A DNA stretch of 64,000 nucleotides from Delftia tsuruhatensis (GCF_903815225.1 NZ_LR813084.1:5232001-5296000); one strand, 5' to 3'; positions 26,379 through 38,627 are shown, counted from the first letter of the stretch. Program-made: numbers and translations. Notes: generated by a model not told the origin, from the sequence alone.

Positions 26379-26915
26379 GTGAAAGTGAAACAGCAGCCCG
26401 CAAACGCACCCGTGCAAGCCCCCGGCGGCACGCCGGAGACGGCCGGCGAGGTGGACCCGGCCAAGGAACTGCTGTGGGCCCGCCCGGGCTTTCTGATCCG
26501 CCGCCTGCACCAGATCCACGTGGCCATGTTCCTGGAGGAGTTCAAGTCGCAGAACATCACGCCCGTGCAGTACGGGCTGATGTCGGCCGTCTCGGCCCTG
26601 CCCGACCTGGACCAGACCGCGCTGGGCCAGGAAGTGGGCCTGGACCGCACGACCACGGCCGACGTGGTCAAGCGCCTGGAAGAACGCGGCCTGCTGGAGC
26701 GCCGCCCCAACCCCGCCGACAAGCGCACGCGCCATGTGCGGCTGACCGCGCTGGGCCAGCAGACCGTGGCCGCGCTGCATGGCGACATGCAGCGCGCGCA
26801 GGAGCGCCTGCTGGAGCCGCTGCGACCCGCCGAGCGCGGCATGCTGATGGACCTGATGCGGCGCCTGGTCGAGGCCAACAACCAGTTCAGTCGGACGGTG
26901 CTGAGAACGTATTGA
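26379..26915 (+). CDS. picR: MarR-family regulator of the picolinate genes (PicR type)
   Basis: A 178-residue MarR protein with the winged HTH near 70-135 (TALGQEVGLDRTTTADVVKRLEERGLLERRPNPADKR). The GTG start has GAGAGG 7 nt upstream; a second in-frame GTG two codons later is possible. It is divergent from picC, as PicR is in Alcaligenes, and would repress until a pathway intermediate binds. The MarR protein encoded at 60 kb has the same core (PGFLIRR against PGHLIRR, ITPVQYGLM against VTPVQYAIL), consistent with similar operators at both loci. Confidence 0.88.
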   Translation: MKVKQQPANAPVQAPGGTPETAGEVDPAKELLWARPGFLIRRLHQIHVAMFLEEFKSQNITPVQYGLMSAVSALPDLDQTALGQEVGLDRTTTADVVKRLEERGLLERRPNPADKRTRHVRLTALGQQTVAALHGDMQRAQERLLEPLRPAERGMLMDLMRRLVEANNQFSRTVLRTY

Positions 26916-26931
26916 AAGGCTCCCCCTGAGC

Positions 26932-27120
26932 CGCTGCGCGGCTTCCCCCTCTCTACCCGCTTCGCGGGGGAGGGGGGCGTACGGGCAGCCGGCGACACCA
27001 TCGCTGCGGGGCGGCCCTTGCTCGGTGTCCCTGAGTTGGGTCGCGCCAGTTTCGGACGCTGCGGCTCTTGCTGTGCGTCGCTGGCTTTGGGTCGCGCCGG
27101 CTGCTGGGCGCTCAGCTTTC
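26932..27120. repeat. Dispersed intergenic repeat, copy B
   Basis: This copy shares with the one near 3.9 kb a CCCCCTGAG opening, an identical 35-nt hairpin stretch (CTTCCCCCTC ... GAGGGGG), and the downstream TTGCTCGG-GTCCCTG module. Here that second module occurs twice in diverged form (27018-27052 and 27062-27108). It occupies the space between picR and the convergent Rieske beta-subunit gene and may act as a bidirectional terminator. Confidence 0.7.
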
Positions 27121-27132
27121 GCAATGCATTCA

Positions 27133-27657
27133 TCACAGCGGATACACCAGGTCGTTGGCGATGATGGTGGTGTCGTAGATCGCCTGGCGCTCGCGCAGCA
27201 GCAGGCGGCCGTCCTGGCGTGTGAAGCGGTCGTGGAAGCTGCCGGCCAGGTGGAGGGTGCTGGGGCCTTCCACCAGGGTCTGCAGCAGCAGGAAGTGGGC
27301 CTGGGCCGCGATTTCGCCATCGGGCGTTTCGTCGATGACGCGGGTGTTGGTGACCAGGTGCAGGTGGTAGCGGGGCGCGAACATCTGGGTGCGCGCGATG
27401 GCGACGGCGCGGTCGTGCATCATGGCGCGGCCCTGGGCGTAGACCAGGCCCACGGGCAGGCCCAGCTCGGCGTTTTCGCGGGCCGTGATGCGGTAGATGG
27501 CGTCCTCGGTGAAGAACATCGGCCATTGCTCCACGAGGCCGGCGTCCAGCACGGCACAGTATTCGCTGTTGAACCACTCGATTTCTCGCACCAGGGCCAG
27601 CGCGCGTTCCGGGGGGATGGCGCAGGGGCGGTACAGGCATTGGGTGGGCATGGCCAT
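27133..27657 (-). CDS. Ring-hydroxylating oxygenase beta subunit (PicB-type component)
   Basis: A 174-residue small subunit of the SnoaL/NTF2-like fold typical of Rieske oxygenases (EIEWFNSEYCAVLDAG, YRITARENAE, RYHLHLVTNTRVID, then HLAGSFHDRFTRQDGRLLLRERQAIYDT). It has a structural, non-catalytic role in the alpha3beta3 oxygenase. It starts 2 bp after the alpha-subunit stop codon. By context it is one of the four PicB components of the 6-hydroxypicolinate 3-monooxygenase; I cannot assign the component number. Confidence 0.88.
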   Translation of the reverse strand: MAMPTQCLYRPCAIPPERALALVREIEWFNSEYCAVLDAGLVEQWPMFFTEDAIYRITARENAELGLPVGLVYAQGRAMMHDRAVAIARTQMFAPRYHLHLVTNTRVIDETPDGEIAAQAHFLLLQTLVEGPSTLHLAGSFHDRFTRQDGRLLLRERQAIYDTTIIANDLVYPL

Positions 27658-27659
27658 GC

Positions 27660-28949
27660 TCAGAACCCCATCACGCCGCGGTAGTAGCGGTACATGCCGC
27701 GGATGGCGGCCTCGGAGATCAGCGAGTCGGAGCTGCCGACGCGGTCGGCGTCGAGCTGGATCACGTTCAGGCCGGTGCTGGAGCGGCGCACGCCTTCCTG
27801 CACGAACTTCATGGCCTCGTTGTCCTCCAGCCCCAGAAAGCCTGCCGGGCCCATCAGATTGCCCTGGCGCAGGCGATGCTGGGTCATTGCCTCGGTGTCG
27901 TCCTCGTAGCCGAACATGGTCCACTGCATGAGCATGCTGTGGGGGCCGTTGGGCACGATCTGGCGCACGCCCAGGGTGTTCATCTCGCGCTGCACGACGA
28001 GGTTGGGCCAGATGGTCTGCATGGTCACGGACCACGGGGAGTCGCACTCCCTGACGAACTCCAGGAAGCGCTCGTCGCGCAGCTGCATGCCTTCGTGGAA
28101 GGAGCGCATCTCCTTCTTGTTCTCGCTGCTGACCTGGGCGTACTTGTCCTCGGACTTGGCCGAGGCCATGGTGCCGTGCCGGCCATGCACGGGGTCGGCG
28201 ATCATGGCCGATTTGTTGCCCGCGACCAGCAGGCCGAAGACGACGAGGAAGGAATGCAGCAAGGTCGCGTGGTACGGGTCCTTGAGGTTCTCGTGGTACA
28301 TCTTCCAGTTGCAGGGCAGCTCGTTCTTGTAGTAGCCGAGGATCTTGAGCTTCTTGCCGTTGAAGACCATGTCGAAGTCTTCGAGGATCTCGGGCGTCAG
28401 GTAGTCCTGCAGCGGTTCCACGTCGTCCGCGTAGCTGGCGAAGACCACGCCATGGCGCGTGGCGACATGCAGCCGCCTGAGGCCGTGCGCCGCGTTGTCG
28501 AACCCCTTGGGCATGCCGCCGGCCTTGTTCACGCCGCGCTTGAACGGCACGCCCTGCAGGTGGCCCTTCAGGTCGTAGGACCACTGGTGGTAGGGGCAGA
28601 CGAACTCCCGGGTGTTGCCCAGGCTGTGGCGGCAGAACTCCGCGCCCCGGTGGGCACAGCGGTTCTCGAAGACGTGGACGCTGCCGTCCTCGGCGCGCGA
28701 GACCACCACGGGCGTGTCGCCGACGTAGGAGCGCTTGAAGTCGCCGGGCTCGGGGATCTCGGCCTCCAGCGCCACATAGCTCCAGGAGCGGCCCCGGAAG
28801 ATCTGCTCCATCTCGCGGGCATAGACGGCCTCGCTGGTGTAGACCCAGTCGGGGATGAAGTGCAGCGCGTCTTCGGGCCAGACGCACTGGTCCAGCGGCA
28901 GTTCCTTGGACTGCGCCGTTCGGTTGAGCAAGGCGTGGGTGCTGTGCAT
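27660..28949 (-). CDS. Rieske oxygenase alpha subunit, probable 6-hydroxypicolinate 3-monooxygenase (PicB type)
   Basis: A 429-residue catalytic subunit. The Rieske cluster ligands are Cys98-x-His100 and Cys118-x2-His121 (17 residues between); the mononuclear iron ligands are His227, His232 in DPYHATLLH with the bridging Asp224. The block NWKMYHENLKDPYH is shared with salicylate 5-hydroxylase-like monohydroxylases, which supports single-hydroxyl insertion. It clusters with beta subunit, ferredoxin and reductase, as PicB does. The substrate is inferred from the cluster and has not been read from the active site. Confidence 0.88.
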   Translation of the reverse strand: MHSTHALLNRTAQSKELPLDQCVWPEDALHFIPDWVYTSEAVYAREMEQIFRGRSWSYVALEAEIPEPGDFKRSYVGDTPVVVSRAEDGSVHVFENRCAHRGAEFCRHSLGNTREFVCPYHQWSYDLKGHLQGVPFKRGVNKAGGMPKGFDNAAHGLRRLHVATRHGVVFASYADDVEPLQDYLTPEILEDFDMVFNGKKLKILGYYKNELPCNWKMYHENLKDPYHATLLHSFLVVFGLLVAGNKSAMIADPVHGRHGTMASAKSEDKYAQVSSENKKEMRSFHEGMQLRDERFLEFVRECDSPWSVTMQTIWPNLVVQREMNTLGVRQIVPNGPHSMLMQWTMFGYEDDTEAMTQHRLRQGNLMGPAGFLGLEDNEAMKFVQEGVRRSSTGLNVIQLDADRVGSSDSLISEAAIRGMYRYYRGVMGF

Positions 28950-28961
28950 GGGAAGTCTCCG

Positions 28962-30260
28962 TCAGGGATGGCTCGCGGGGGAAGGGGCAGGGGTGGGGGT
29001 CTGGAGCAAGGCGCGCACCTGCTGGCGCAGGGGCGTGCCGGTATCGCACAGCGCCACGGGATCGCAGGCGGTCCCGGCATCCACCAGCGGCCTGAGGGTG
29101 CGCAGCTCGCCGCCTGCGTTGACGGCGATGGCGTGCAGGATCTGGCCGCCGTCGCTCGCGCCCATCAGCAGGAAGCGGGGCGCCTGCGCGCCATCGTCCG
29201 CCTCCCGGCGGCATCGATAGGTCAGCCCGGGCACGGGCATGCCCAGCATCTGCAGGTTGCAGCCGAACTGGTCGCTCCAGAACCAGGGGGCCGACAGACC
29301 CGGGGTGGAGGCGCCGACCATGGCGGCGGCCGCGATGCGGGCCTGCTCGTTGGCGCTCTGCCAGGACTCCAGGCGCAGTTCGGCGCCCAGGTGCGGATGG
29401 AACTGGCTGGCGCAGTCGCCGGCGGCAAAGACATGGGGGGCACTGGTCGCGCCGAGGCCATCTATGCATATGCCGTGGTTGGTCCCGTGGATGGCAATCC
29501 CCGCGCGCCGGGCCAGGTCCACGTCGGGCTCCAGGCCGGCCGCCACGGCCACCATGTCGGCCCGCAGCACCCCGTGGCCCGCCGGCACGGCCGTGACGCC
29601 GTGGCCATCCGCATGCAGGTCGCCGACCACGGCCTCCAGGTGCAGGTCCACACCGGCGTCCTGCGCGCGCTGGCCCAGCCATTGCGAGAACACGGGCGGC
29701 ACGGCGCGCGCCAGCAGGCGCGGTGCGCTTTCCAGCACGCAGACCTCCAGCCCCATGCCGCGCGCGGTCGAGGCCAGCTCCAGGCCCAGGAAACCGCCGC
29801 CCACGATGAGCAGGGACCGGTGCCGCAGCAAATCCTCGCGCAGCCGGGCGGCATCCTGCGCGGAGCGCAGATAGTGCACGCGCGGCGTTCCCGCAGGCAG
29901 CCGGGGCAGGCCGCGCGCCCGGCCGCCGGTGGCGATCAGGCATTGGTCATAGCCGATGCGCCGGCCGTCGCCCAGGCGGGCCTGTCGCGCCGCCACATCG
30001 AGGTCGGTGACCGCAAGGCCCGCCAGCACTTCGATGCGCTGCGACGCGTAGAACCCGGCCGGGTGCACCGCGATCGCGTCCGGCGCCACATCACCGGACA
30101 GCACGCCCTTGGACAGCGGGGGGCGCTCATACGGCAGCCCGGCCTCGGCCCCCACCAGGACGATGCGGCCCTCGAATCCGAACGAGCGCAGGCACGCCGC
30201 CGCCGTGGCACCGGCCTGGCCCGCGCCGATGATGAGGATGGTCCGATCCATGGCGGCCAT
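28962..30260 (-). CDS. FAD-dependent ferredoxin reductase (PicB-type electron transfer)
   Basis: A 432-residue flavoprotein that moves electrons from NAD(P)H to the Rieske ferredoxin. It has two dinucleotide-binding motifs (ILIIGAGQAGATAAA at about 7-21 and LLIVGGGFLGLELAS near 147-161) and the FAD-phosphate motif VFAAGDCA near 275. The C-terminal reductase domain continues to RALLQTP. Its ATG overlaps the ferredoxin stop (TGATG). This resembles toluene/biphenyl-type reductases (TodA, BphA4). Confidence 0.9.
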   Translation of the reverse strand: MAAMDRTILIIGAGQAGATAAACLRSFGFEGRIVLVGAEAGLPYERPPLSKGVLSGDVAPDAIAVHPAGFYASQRIEVLAGLAVTDLDVAARQARLGDGRRIGYDQCLIATGGRARGLPRLPAGTPRVHYLRSAQDAARLREDLLRHRSLLIVGGGFLGLELASTARGMGLEVCVLESAPRLLARAVPPVFSQWLGQRAQDAGVDLHLEAVVGDLHADGHGVTAVPAGHGVLRADMVAVAAGLEPDVDLARRAGIAIHGTNHGICIDGLGATSAPHVFAAGDCASQFHPHLGAELRLESWQSANEQARIAAAAMVGASTPGLSAPWFWSDQFGCNLQMLGMPVPGLTYRCRREADDGAQAPRFLLMGASDGGQILHAIAVNAGGELRTLRPLVDAGTACDPVALCDTGTPLRQQVRALLQTPTPAPSPASHP

Positions 30261-30565
30261 CACGCATCCACCAGGACATCGGCGCCCTCGACGCGCACCG
30301 GATAGACACGGATCGGCTGCGATGCCGGCGCGCACAGCGCCTGTCCGCTGCGCAGGTCGAAGCGCGCCTGGTGCAGCGGGCATTCCACGCAGCCGTCCTC
30401 CACATAGCCCTCGGACAGCAGCGCGTACTGGTGCGTACACACGTTGTCCGTCACATGGAAGGCGCCCGCGCTCTGGAAAAGCGCCAGATGAAGCTCGCCG
30501 ACACGGATGGCCAGGGCTTCATCCTCACCCAGCTGGTCGGTGGTCGCGATCTTGGTCCAGGTCAT
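30260..30565 (-). CDS. Rieske-type ferredoxin (PicB-type component)
   Basis: A 101-residue soluble Rieske ferredoxin: Cys43-x-His45 (NVCTHQYALLSEG) and Cys62-x2-His65 (CVECPLHQARFDL). It shuttles electrons from the flavoprotein reductase to the oxygenase. The MTWTKIAT start has GAGGA 6 nt upstream; seven further in-frame codons upstream have no ribosome site. First gene of the four-gene PicB-type operon. Confidence 0.92.
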   Translation of the reverse strand: MTWTKIATTDQLGEDEALAIRVGELHLALFQSAGAFHVTDNVCTHQYALLSEGYVEDGCVECPLHQARFDLRSGQALCAPASQPIRVYPVRVEGADVLVDA

Positions 30566-30595
30566 GTCTTGTCCTCGGTTGCACATGAATTAACT

Positions 30596-30607
30596 TCAGT
30601 GTACTGA
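30596..30607. promoter_or_regulatory. Candidate PicR operator in front of the Rieske operon (TCAGTGTACTGA)
   Basis: TCAGT GT ACTGA is a perfect dyad 31 bp upstream of the ferredoxin start codon, a position that would overlap its promoter. Same TCAG-N4-CTGA form as the other candidate MarR sites. The 319-bp region from here to the TRAP gene is AT-rich against its surroundings and contains no convincing gene. Confidence 0.6.
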
Positions 30608-30805
30608 TCGAATAAAAGCAAGAACTAAGTACTTTCCTGAAGAACACCACACTGTGCAGCTTGATTTTTGCAATGCACAAAACATCAAGGCATGCGGCAT
30701 TCAAGAATGAAGATCACGGTATCCAAGGGCTTCCCACGTATCAAGCCGGACATGGAAATAAGGGAAAGCACTTCCCACCATCTGCATTGACTACGCAAAA
30801 TTCAC

Positions 30806-30817
30806 TCAGTACGCTGA
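30806..30817. promoter_or_regulatory. Candidate PicR operator in front of the TRAP/molybdenum-hydroxylase operon (TCAGTACGCTGA)
   Basis: TCAG TACG CTGA is a dyad about 68 bp upstream of the TRAP binding-protein start. Together with the site near 30.6 kb it frames the divergent promoter region, one site for each direction. Confidence 0.55.
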
Positions 30818-30884
30818 TCACATAAGCCCAACCCATCCAGACCTACGGCCCAGGGCAGGCCGGCCCCACACCCAGGGAGTTCCC

Positions 30885-31994
30885 ATGCAGCGACGCAGCC
30901 TGATCCACCACTCCGCCCTTGCCGGTCTCGCGGGCCTTGCCGGCGCGGCTTCGGCGCCGGCGGTCCTGGCACAGACCCCCGCCCGGGCATCGGCCAGCGT
31001 CAAGTGGCGCATGTCCACCAGCTGGCCCAAGAGCCTGGACACCATGTACGGCTCCGCCGAGCACCTGTGCAAGCGCGTGGCCGAGCTGACCGAGGGGAAG
31101 TTCCAGATCCAGTGCTTCGCCGGCGGCGAGATCGTGCCGCCCGCGCAGAACATGGAAGCCGTCAGCAGCGGCACCATCGAATGCAACCACGTGCTGGCCT
31201 CGGCCTTCATCGGCAAGAACACGGCGGTGGCCTTCGACACGGGGCTGCCCTTCGGCCTCAATGCACGCCAGCACAACGCCTGGATGCAGTTCGGCGGCGG
31301 CATGGAGCTGCTGCGCGAGATGTACCGCAAGCAGGGCATCGTGAACCTGGTCTGCGGCAACGTGGGCGTGCAGATGGGCGGCTGGTACCGCAAGCCCATC
31401 AAGCGCGTGGAGGACCTCAGGGGCCTGAAGATGCGCATCGGCGGCATTGGCGGCATGGTGATGTCCAAGCTCGGCGCGGTGCCGCAGCAGATTCCCGCGG
31501 CCGACATCTATCCCTCGCTGGAGAAAGGCACCATCGACGCCGCCGAATGGATAGGACCCTATGACGACGCCAAGCTGGGCCTGCAGAAGGTGGCGCAGTA
31601 CTACTACGCGCCCGGCTGGTGGGAGGGCAGCGCCTCCATCACGGCCATGGTCAACGCCAAGGCCTGGGACGCGCTGCCACCGGCCTACAAGGCGGCCTTC
31701 GAGTGCGCGGCCAACGAGCAGACCGTCAAGATGCTGGCCGACTACGACTTTCGCAATCCCGAGGCGCTCAAGCGCCTGGTGGGCCAGGGCGCCAGGCTGT
31801 CGTACTTTCCGCGTCCCGTGATGGATGCCGCGTTCAAGGCATCCGGCGAGCTGTTCGATGAACTGGCCGCCGCCAACCCGGACTTCAAGGCCCTGCTGCC
31901 CGGCTGGCTCAAGTTCCGCCGCGACCAGGCCAGCTGGTTCCGCGTGGCCGAGGCGGAGCTGGACAACTACACCTTCGCCCGCGTCACGCAATAA
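30885..31994 (+). CDS. TRAP transporter solute-binding protein (DctP family)
   Basis: A 369-residue periplasmic binding protein with a twin-arginine-like leader (MQRRSLIHHSALAGLAG, cleavage near VLAQT, residue 30). Family blocks include WRMSTSWPKSLDTMYG, FAGGEIVPPAQ, GGWYRKPI and DLRGLKMRIGGIGGMV, resembling the 2-oxoacid-binding TakP branch. It is followed directly by the two membrane subunits. Placed between the Rieske and molybdenum-hydroxylase genes under a matching operator, it probably imports picolinate or a related carboxylate. Confidence 0.92.
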   Translation: MQRRSLIHHSALAGLAGLAGAASAPAVLAQTPARASASVKWRMSTSWPKSLDTMYGSAEHLCKRVAELTEGKFQIQCFAGGEIVPPAQNMEAVSSGTIECNHVLASAFIGKNTAVAFDTGLPFGLNARQHNAWMQFGGGMELLREMYRKQGIVNLVCGNVGVQMGGWYRKPIKRVEDLRGLKMRIGGIGGMVMSKLGAVPQQIPAADIYPSLEKGTIDAAEWIGPYDDAKLGLQKVAQYYYAPGWWEGSASITAMVNAKAWDALPPAYKAAFECAANEQTVKMLADYDFRNPEALKRLVGQGARLSYFPRPVMDAAFKASGELFDELAAANPDFKALLPGWLKFRRDQASWFRVAEAELDNYTFARVTQ

Positions 31995-32034
31995 GCCCCC
32001 GGCGCCTGCCGCGCCGCCCGCCGAGGACCGCCCC

Positions 32035-32591
32035 ATGACATCCCCTTCGCCGAACGACGGCGCCCTGCCCGCCTGGGTGCGGGCCATCGACCGCCTGAGC
32101 GACGGCGCCGCCGTGCTCGCCCAATGGGCGCTGCTGGCCGCCTGCGTGATCAGCGGCGGCAATGCCATCGTGCGCTTTGCCCTGGGCACCAGCTCCAACG
32201 GCTGGCTGGAGATCCAGTGGTACCTGTTCGGCGCCGGCGTGATGCTGGGCGCGGCCCAGGTGCTGCGCATGAACGAGCATGTGCGCGTGGACCTGTTCTA
32301 CGGACGCTGGTCGGCGCGGGCCCAGGTGTTCATGGACCTGTTCGGGCTGGTCCTGTTCCTGCTGCCCGTCATGGGGCTGTTCGCCTGGATGTCCTGGCCG
32401 CTGTTCGTGGACATGCTGCGCTCGGGCGAGTCCTCGCCCAACGCGGGCGGCCTGATCCGCTGGCCCGCCATGCTGCTGCTGCCGCTGGGCTTCGGCCTGC
32501 TGGTGCTCCAGGGCGTGGTCGAGATCGCCAAGCGCCTGCTGTGGCTGGGCAACCGCCATCCGATGCGCACGCACTACGAGAGGCCGCTGCA

Positions 32592-32595
<4 letters not shown>
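32035..32595 (+). CDS. TRAP transporter small membrane subunit (DctQ)
   Basis: A 186-residue inner-membrane protein with four hydrophobic segments (about 25-47, 60-80, 100-125 and 145-165) and the family block NGWLEIQWYLFGAGVMLGAAQVLRMNEHVRVDLFY (residues 58-93). It pairs with DctM; its stop overlaps the DctM start by 4 bp. Confidence 0.9.
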
Positions 32596-34076
<1,481 letters not shown>

Positions 34077-34109
34077 GAACCCGAGAGAACAGGCAGCCAG
34101 GAGAACACG

Positions 34110-36491
34110 ATGGAACACAGTCCCCATGAACAGGTCCAGGGCCAGGGTGTCGGCGCGCGCGTGCAGCGCAAGGAAGATGCGCGGCACCTGCACGGGCGCG
34201 GCCAGTTCGTCGCCGACATGAGCATGCCCCTGCTCAGCGAGGTGGCCTTCCTGCGCAGCCCCTTCGCCCACGCCCGCATCGTGGGCGCGCGGCTGCCGCA
34301 GGATGCCGGCGGGCGCGTGGTGCTGCGCGAGGCCATGGCCGATGCGCTGGACATCGTCGCCGAGTCCGCGCTGCCCAGCTACCAGTCCTCGGCCCAGCCG
34401 CCACTGGCCAGCGGCAAGGTGCGCTTCGTCGGCGAGCCCGTGGCCATGGTCTTCGCGCCCACGCGCGCCGAGGCCGAGGACCTGGCCGAGACCGTGGAGA
34501 TCGATTTCGAGGACCTGCCCGTCTATGCCGATACCGCCAGCGCGCTGGCCGCGCGGCAGGACTTCGTGCATGACGGCTGGACGCACAACCGCTTCGTCAC
34601 GCTCAGGGCCGACACGCGCTTCGACGAACTGGCCCGGTCCGCCACGCTGGTGGTGCGCCGCTCCATGGACCTGGCGCGCCACTGCATGGTGCCCATGGAA
34701 GGCAAGGCCGTGCTGGCCTGCTGGGACCACCAGGCGGACCAGTTGGTCGTCTACACCGCGACCCAGGTGCCGCACATGATCCGCACCATCCTCGCCCGAT
34801 GCCTGGGCCTGCCCCAGGAGCAGGTGCGCGTGATCGCACCCGACGTGGGCGGCGCCTTCGGCTACAAGTGCGTGCTGCAGCAGGAAGAGCTGTGCGTGGC
34901 CTGGCTGGCCAAGACCCATCGCCGGCCCTTCCGCTATCTGGAGGACCGGCGCGAGCACCTGATCGCGGGCGCCAACACCCGCGAGCACCACTACGACATG
35001 GTGGCCTACGCCGACGAGCGCGGAAAAATCCTCGCCCTGGACGCCCACATCGTCATCGACGGCGGCGCCTATTCGGTGTGGCCCTTCACCATCGGCCTGG
35101 AGCCGGGCCAGGCCGTGGGCAACCTGCCCGGCCCCTACGCCTTTCGCGGCTACCGCTGCCTGACCGAATGCGTGGCCACGAACAAGCCCGGCTTCGTGCC
35201 CTACCGCGGCGTGGCGCGCACCGGCGTGTGCTTTGCCATCGAGCTGACCCTGGACGCCGTGGCGCGCGCGGCCGGGCGCGAACCCTGGGAGGTCCGGCTG
35301 GAGAACCTGGTGCCGGCCGAACAGATGCCCTATGTCAACGTCACCCACAAGCATTTCGACAGCGGCGACTACCCGGCCAGCCTGCGCAAGGCGCACGAGA
35401 TGATCGGCTTCGACGCCCTGCGCGAGCGCCAGCGGCGCGGCGAGGTCGACGGGCGGCGGATCGGCGTGGGCTTTGCCACCTATACCGAGCAATCGGCCCA
35501 CGGCACCTCGGTGTTCGCGGCCTGGGGCACGCCGGTGATACCGGGCTTCGACTCGGCCACCGTGCGGCTGACGCCCGATGGCGGCCTGGAGATCCGCGTC
35601 GGCGTGCATTCGCACGGCCAGGGCATGGAGACCAGCTTCGCCCAGATCGCCCATGAGATCCTGGGCGTGGACATCGCCCGCGTGCGGCTGGTGCACGGCG
35701 ACACGGGGCAGACGCCCTACTCCACGGGCACCTACGCCTCGCGCTCGCTGGTCATGTCCGGGGGCGCGGTCTCGCGCGCCTGCAAGCTGCTGGCGCCGCG
35801 CCTGCTGCACATCGGCGCGCATCTTCTCCAGGCCGACGCGCAGGAGGTGGCGCTGGCGGGCGCGAGCGTGGTGGGACCGCAGGGCACGGTCACCATCGCC
35901 GAGATCGCCCAGGCCTGGTACCTGCGCCCCGACCGCCTGCCCGCCGACGTCGACCGCGCGGGCCTGGAGACCACGGCAGGCTTCAAGCCCGCCGTGGACA
36001 CGGGCGCCTTCACCTATGCCAGCCATGCCGTGGCCGTGGCGGTGGACACCGATACCGGCCATGTCGAGATCCTCGACTACGTGATCGTCGAGGACTGCGG
36101 CACCATGGTCAATCCGCTCATCGTCGAAGGCCAGACCTATGGCGGCGTGGCCCAGGGCATAGGCACGGCCCTCTACGAGGAAACGCCCTACGACGGCAAC
36201 GGCCAGCCCCTGGCCTCCACGCTGGCCGACTACATGCTGCCCGGCGCCACCGAGGTCCCGCGCATGCGCATACACCACTTCGAGACGCCATCGCCGCACA
36301 CCGAATTCGGTGCCAAGGGCATGGGCGAAGGCGGCGCCATCGCACCGCCGGCCGCCATCTTCAACGCCGTGAACGACGCCATCCAGGGCCTGGGCGCCGA
36401 GGTCTCGCACACGCCGCTGACGCCGCGCCGCCTGCTGGAGGCGCTGGAGCGGGCGCAGGCGCAGAAGGCGCAAAGCCTACAGGCCGCGTGA
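34110..36491 (+). CDS. Molybdenum hydroxylase large subunit, probable picolinate dehydrogenase (PicA type)
   Basis: A 793-residue xanthine-oxidase-family catalytic subunit binding molybdenum cofactor. Visible features are the substrate/Moco blocks VGGAFGYK (near 247), PYRGVARTG (near 365) and the catalytic Glu740 in GMGEGGAIAPPA. It hydroxylates an N-heterocycle using water. With the FAD and iron-sulphur subunits directly downstream it makes a CoxLMS-type enzyme. In the pic cluster PicA converts picolinate to 6-hydroxypicolinate; that substrate is inferred from context. Confidence 0.88.
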   Translation: MEHSPHEQVQGQGVGARVQRKEDARHLHGRGQFVADMSMPLLSEVAFLRSPFAHARIVGARLPQDAGGRVVLREAMADALDIVAESALPSYQSSAQPPLASGKVRFVGEPVAMVFAPTRAEAEDLAETVEIDFEDLPVYADTASALAARQDFVHDGWTHNRFVTLRADTRFDELARSATLVVRRSMDLARHCMVPMEGKAVLACWDHQADQLVVYTATQVPHMIRTILARCLGLPQEQVRVIAPDVGGAFGYKCVLQQEELCVAWLAKTHRRPFRYLEDRREHLIAGANTREHHYDMVAYADERGKILALDAHIVIDGGAYSVWPFTIGLEPGQAVGNLPGPYAFRGYRCLTECVATNKPGFVPYRGVARTGVCFAIELTLDAVARAAGREPWEVRLENLVPAEQMPYVNVTHKHFDSGDYPASLRKAHEMIGFDALRERQRRGEVDGRRIGVGFATYTEQSAHGTSVFAAWGTPVIPGFDSATVRLTPDGGLEIRVGVHSHGQGMETSFAQIAHEILGVDIARVRLVHGDTGQTPYSTGTYASRSLVMSGGAVSRACKLLAPRLLHIGAHLLQADAQEVALAGASVVGPQGTVTIAEIAQAWYLRPDRLPADVDRAGLETTAGFKPAVDTGAFTYASHAVAVAVDTDTGHVEILDYVIVEDCGTMVNPLIVEGQTYGGVAQGIGTALYEETPYDGNGQPLASTLADYMLPGATEVPRMRIHHFETPSPHTEFGAKGMGEGGAIAPPAAIFNAVNDAIQGLGAEVSHTPLTPRRLLEALERAQAQKAQSLQAA

Positions 36492-36501
36492 AGGAGCCAG
36501 G

Positions 36502-37382
36502 ATGAAAGCAGCACTTTTCGAATACATCCGCCCCGCCACGCTGGACGAGGGCCTGCAGCACCTGGCAGACACGCCTGGCGCCAAGGCCCTGGGCGGCAGC
36601 CAGTCCCTGGGCCCCATGCTCAACCTGCGGCTGGCCCGGCCCCGGGCCGTGGTCGATATAGCGGCCTTGCCGCAGATGCGCGAGGTCACGGTCTCGGGTT
36701 CGGGCCGGGACGCCACCATCCGCATCGGCGGCGCCGTGACGCATGCCGAGATCGAGGACGGCCTCCACGCGCCGCTGCGCGGCACGCTGCTGCAGTCCGT
36801 GGCGGGCGGCATCGCCTACCGGGCCATCCGCAACCGCGGCACCGTGGCCGGCAGCCTGGCCCATGCGGACCCGGCCGCCGACTGGGTGCTGGCCATGACG
36901 GCGCTGGCCGCCCGGCTCGAACTGCGCTCGGCCGGCGGCGCGCGCATGCTGCCCATGGAAGGCTTCATGCAGGGCGCCTACACCACCGCGCTGGCGCCCG
37001 GCGAGATCATCGCCGCCATCCATGTGCCACAGCTGGACGCCAGCGCACGCTGGGGCTATGCCAAGTTCTGCCGCAAGACCGGCGAGTTCGCCGAAGCCAG
37101 CTGCTGCGCCGTGTTCGATCCGCCGCGCGGTTTCGCGCGCGTGGTGATCGGCGCGCTGGACGGTGCGCCCCGGCCCTTGCCGGCCATCGCCGCGCTCGTG
37201 GCCGGATCCGGCGCCTTGCCATCCAGGGCACGCATCGACGAGGCCGTCGCAGCCTCGGCCCCCACCAAGGACAGCATCGACCGCCAACGGATCACCACCG
37301 CCGTGCTGCGCTGCCTGGAACAGGTATTGGGGCCGGTACTGGAGCAGACATCGGGGCCGTTGCCGGAGCCGGAGAAAAAGCC

Positions 37383-37386
<4 letters not shown>
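36502..37386 (+). CDS. Molybdenum hydroxylase FAD-binding subunit (PicA type)
   Basis: A 294-residue medium subunit of the CoxM/xanthine-dehydrogenase FAD family: LGGSQSLGPMLNLRLARP near 31-48 binds FAD, and AYRAIRNRGTVAGSLAHADPAADW near 104-127 is the second flavin block. It passes electrons between the iron-sulphur subunit and an acceptor. It starts 10 bp after the large subunit and overlaps the small subunit start by 4 bp. Confidence 0.92.
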
Positions 37387-38603
<1,217 letters not shown>

Positions 38604-38627
38604 TCCCATCCTTGTCAGGAGACCTCC

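Noticed and set aside
27133..30565. Reading the four-component Rieske system as a benzoate, salicylate or biphenyl-type dioxygenase
   Set aside because: The sequence alone allows it, and the alpha subunit does resemble salicylate 5-hydroxylases, but the flanking pic genes and matching operators make 6-hydroxypicolinate the better substrate guess.
30566..30884. A short gene in the region between the ferredoxin and TRAP genes
   Set aside because: The region is AT-rich, has no open frame with a ribosome site, and holds promoter-type dyads.
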